This document shows, piece after piece, positions 63,527 through 64,000 of a stretch of DNA of 64,000 nt (within the stretch, counting starts at the first letter, position 1; every line of letters starts with the position of its first letter). The notes under the pieces were generated by a model that was not told the DNA's origin, did not search any database, and saw only the letters and a list, made by a program, of their open reading frames with translations. The stretch covers positions 62,001-126,000 of the forward strand of contig VNWV01000030.1 in NCBI GenBank assembly GCA_009801085.1, in the 5' to 3' direction. The stretch comes from Lasiodiplodia sp. COLG20. Taxonomy: Eukaryota; Ascomycota; Dothideomycetes; Botryosphaeriales; Botryosphaeriaceae. The translations under genes were made by a program, and so were the position numbers.

Positions 63527-64000
63527 TCAGATGGTCCAAGCAGCTGACTCTGCTGCGAGACTCAAGCCACCTAGGTCAACGTTCCTGTCCCTCAATAATT
63601 TGCTCAGCCTCATTGTCGTGCTCCTCTTTACGAAAGGCAAGTAGTCGCACTCATTCGTTAACCGTTCCAGAAAAACGCAAGTTTGCATATGGTCTTCGTT
63701 CTGCGTTTTGGTGTTCGAGTTTAAGATGCTGTTTTCCAGAAGCCCAAGGGGCGTTTCCCTCCCATCGCTTCTCATGTTCGCGTCCGCTTTATGTGTCACC
63801 ACCAGTTTCTTGAACAATTCAAGACGTCCATCGATGGGAGGAAATGAAGCTATCTCATGAAGTGGAGTCCGTTTCGTCGCATCCTGAACATCGACGGTCG
63901 ACCCGTCTCGAATGAGCTTGTTTACTGACTCCCAGAAACCGCTCTTGGCCGCGATATGGAGAAGAGTCCTTTTCGAATGTGTCTCAGAACTGTTGATGTC
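63527..64000 (-). CDS. Ankyrin-repeat protein, C-terminal part (cut by window edge)
   Basis: A minus-strand frame enters from the right edge and ends at TGA 63527-63529 (157 codons). Repeats: RTLLHIAAKSGFWESVNKLI, then RTPLHEIASFP with LELFKKLVVTHKADANMRS, and ETPLGLLENS. Each shows the TPLH or TLLH start and the helix pattern of ankyrins. The part after about 63700 is not repeat-like. Because the N-terminus lies beyond the window, it is not known whether this is a stand-alone ankyrin protein or the end of another NLR such as the one at 37-41 kb. No start codon is visible. Confidence 0.75.
   Translation of the reverse strand, partial: DINSSETHSKRTLLHIAAKSGFWESVNKLIRDGSTVDVQDATKRTPLHEIASFPPIDGRLELFKKLVVTHKADANMRSDGRETPLGLLENSILNSNTKTQNEDHMQTCVFLERLTNECDYLPFVKRSTTMRLSKLLRDRNVDLGGLSLAAESAAWTI

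Noticed and set aside
1..64000. tRNA, rRNA or CRISPR
   Set aside because: No clover-leaf with a GTTCRANYC loop, no rRNA conserved blocks and no regularly spaced repeats were recognised by eye; a covariance-model scan would be needed to exclude tRNAs.

Overview
The window is nuclear DNA of a filamentous ascomycete (Pezizomycotina). Genes lie on both strands as single units without operons. They carry 50-70 nt GT-AG introns with CTRAY branch points, and the proteins are typical of the group: RTA1, HET, NACHT/ankyrin, sedolisin, DHHC, cyanase and a CaaX pheromone precursor. A dothideomycete is my best guess. That placement is inference, because nothing here fixes the order or family.

Layout. 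0-2 kb: two RTA1-type membrane protein genes in tandem; the left one is cut by the window edge. 2.7-15.4 kb: a dense housekeeping block with mitochondrial inner-membrane peptidase IMP1, a 2EXR/DUF7730-like protein, a membrane-anchored GtaA-like protein, the EH-domain protein IRS4 and DNA ligase IV. 16-28 kb: an accessory, partly decayed region. It holds a HET-domain gene split by a 462-bp hAT-like MITE with an 8-bp target-site duplication, a DUF3176-like relic with CpA-to-TpA-type stops, three small secreted cysteine-rich proteins, an SDR and a broken flavin monooxygenase. 28-32.5 kb: two tandem aminoglycoside-phosphotransferase-like kinase genes; the second has three single-base frameshifts. 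32.7-43 kb: a sedolisin tripeptidyl peptidase, two unrecognised proteins, and a four-exon NLR-like gene (nucleoside-phosphorylase-like domain, NACHT, ankyrins, C-terminal SPRY-like module). 44-64 kb: a third kinase paralogue with a very long disordered N-terminus, palmitoyltransferase PFA3, a 57-residue lipopeptide pheromone precursor, phospholipase D, cyanase, a C2H2 zinc-finger protein and, at the right edge, the end of an ankyrin gene.

How the genes relate. The core genes cover membrane-lipid work (RTA1 pair, PLD, IRS4, PFA3), DNA repair (LIG4), protein processing (IMP1, TPP) and cyanate detoxification. The accessory part is rich in self/non-self recognition (HET, NLR, ankyrin) and secreted-protein candidates. 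Reading frames in the core genes are unbroken, so the frameshifts in the accessory genes look like real decay and not general sequencing error.

Exon boundaries were worked out by eye from splice signals, reading phase and family conservation. No searches were run. No tRNA, rRNA or CRISPR array was recognised.
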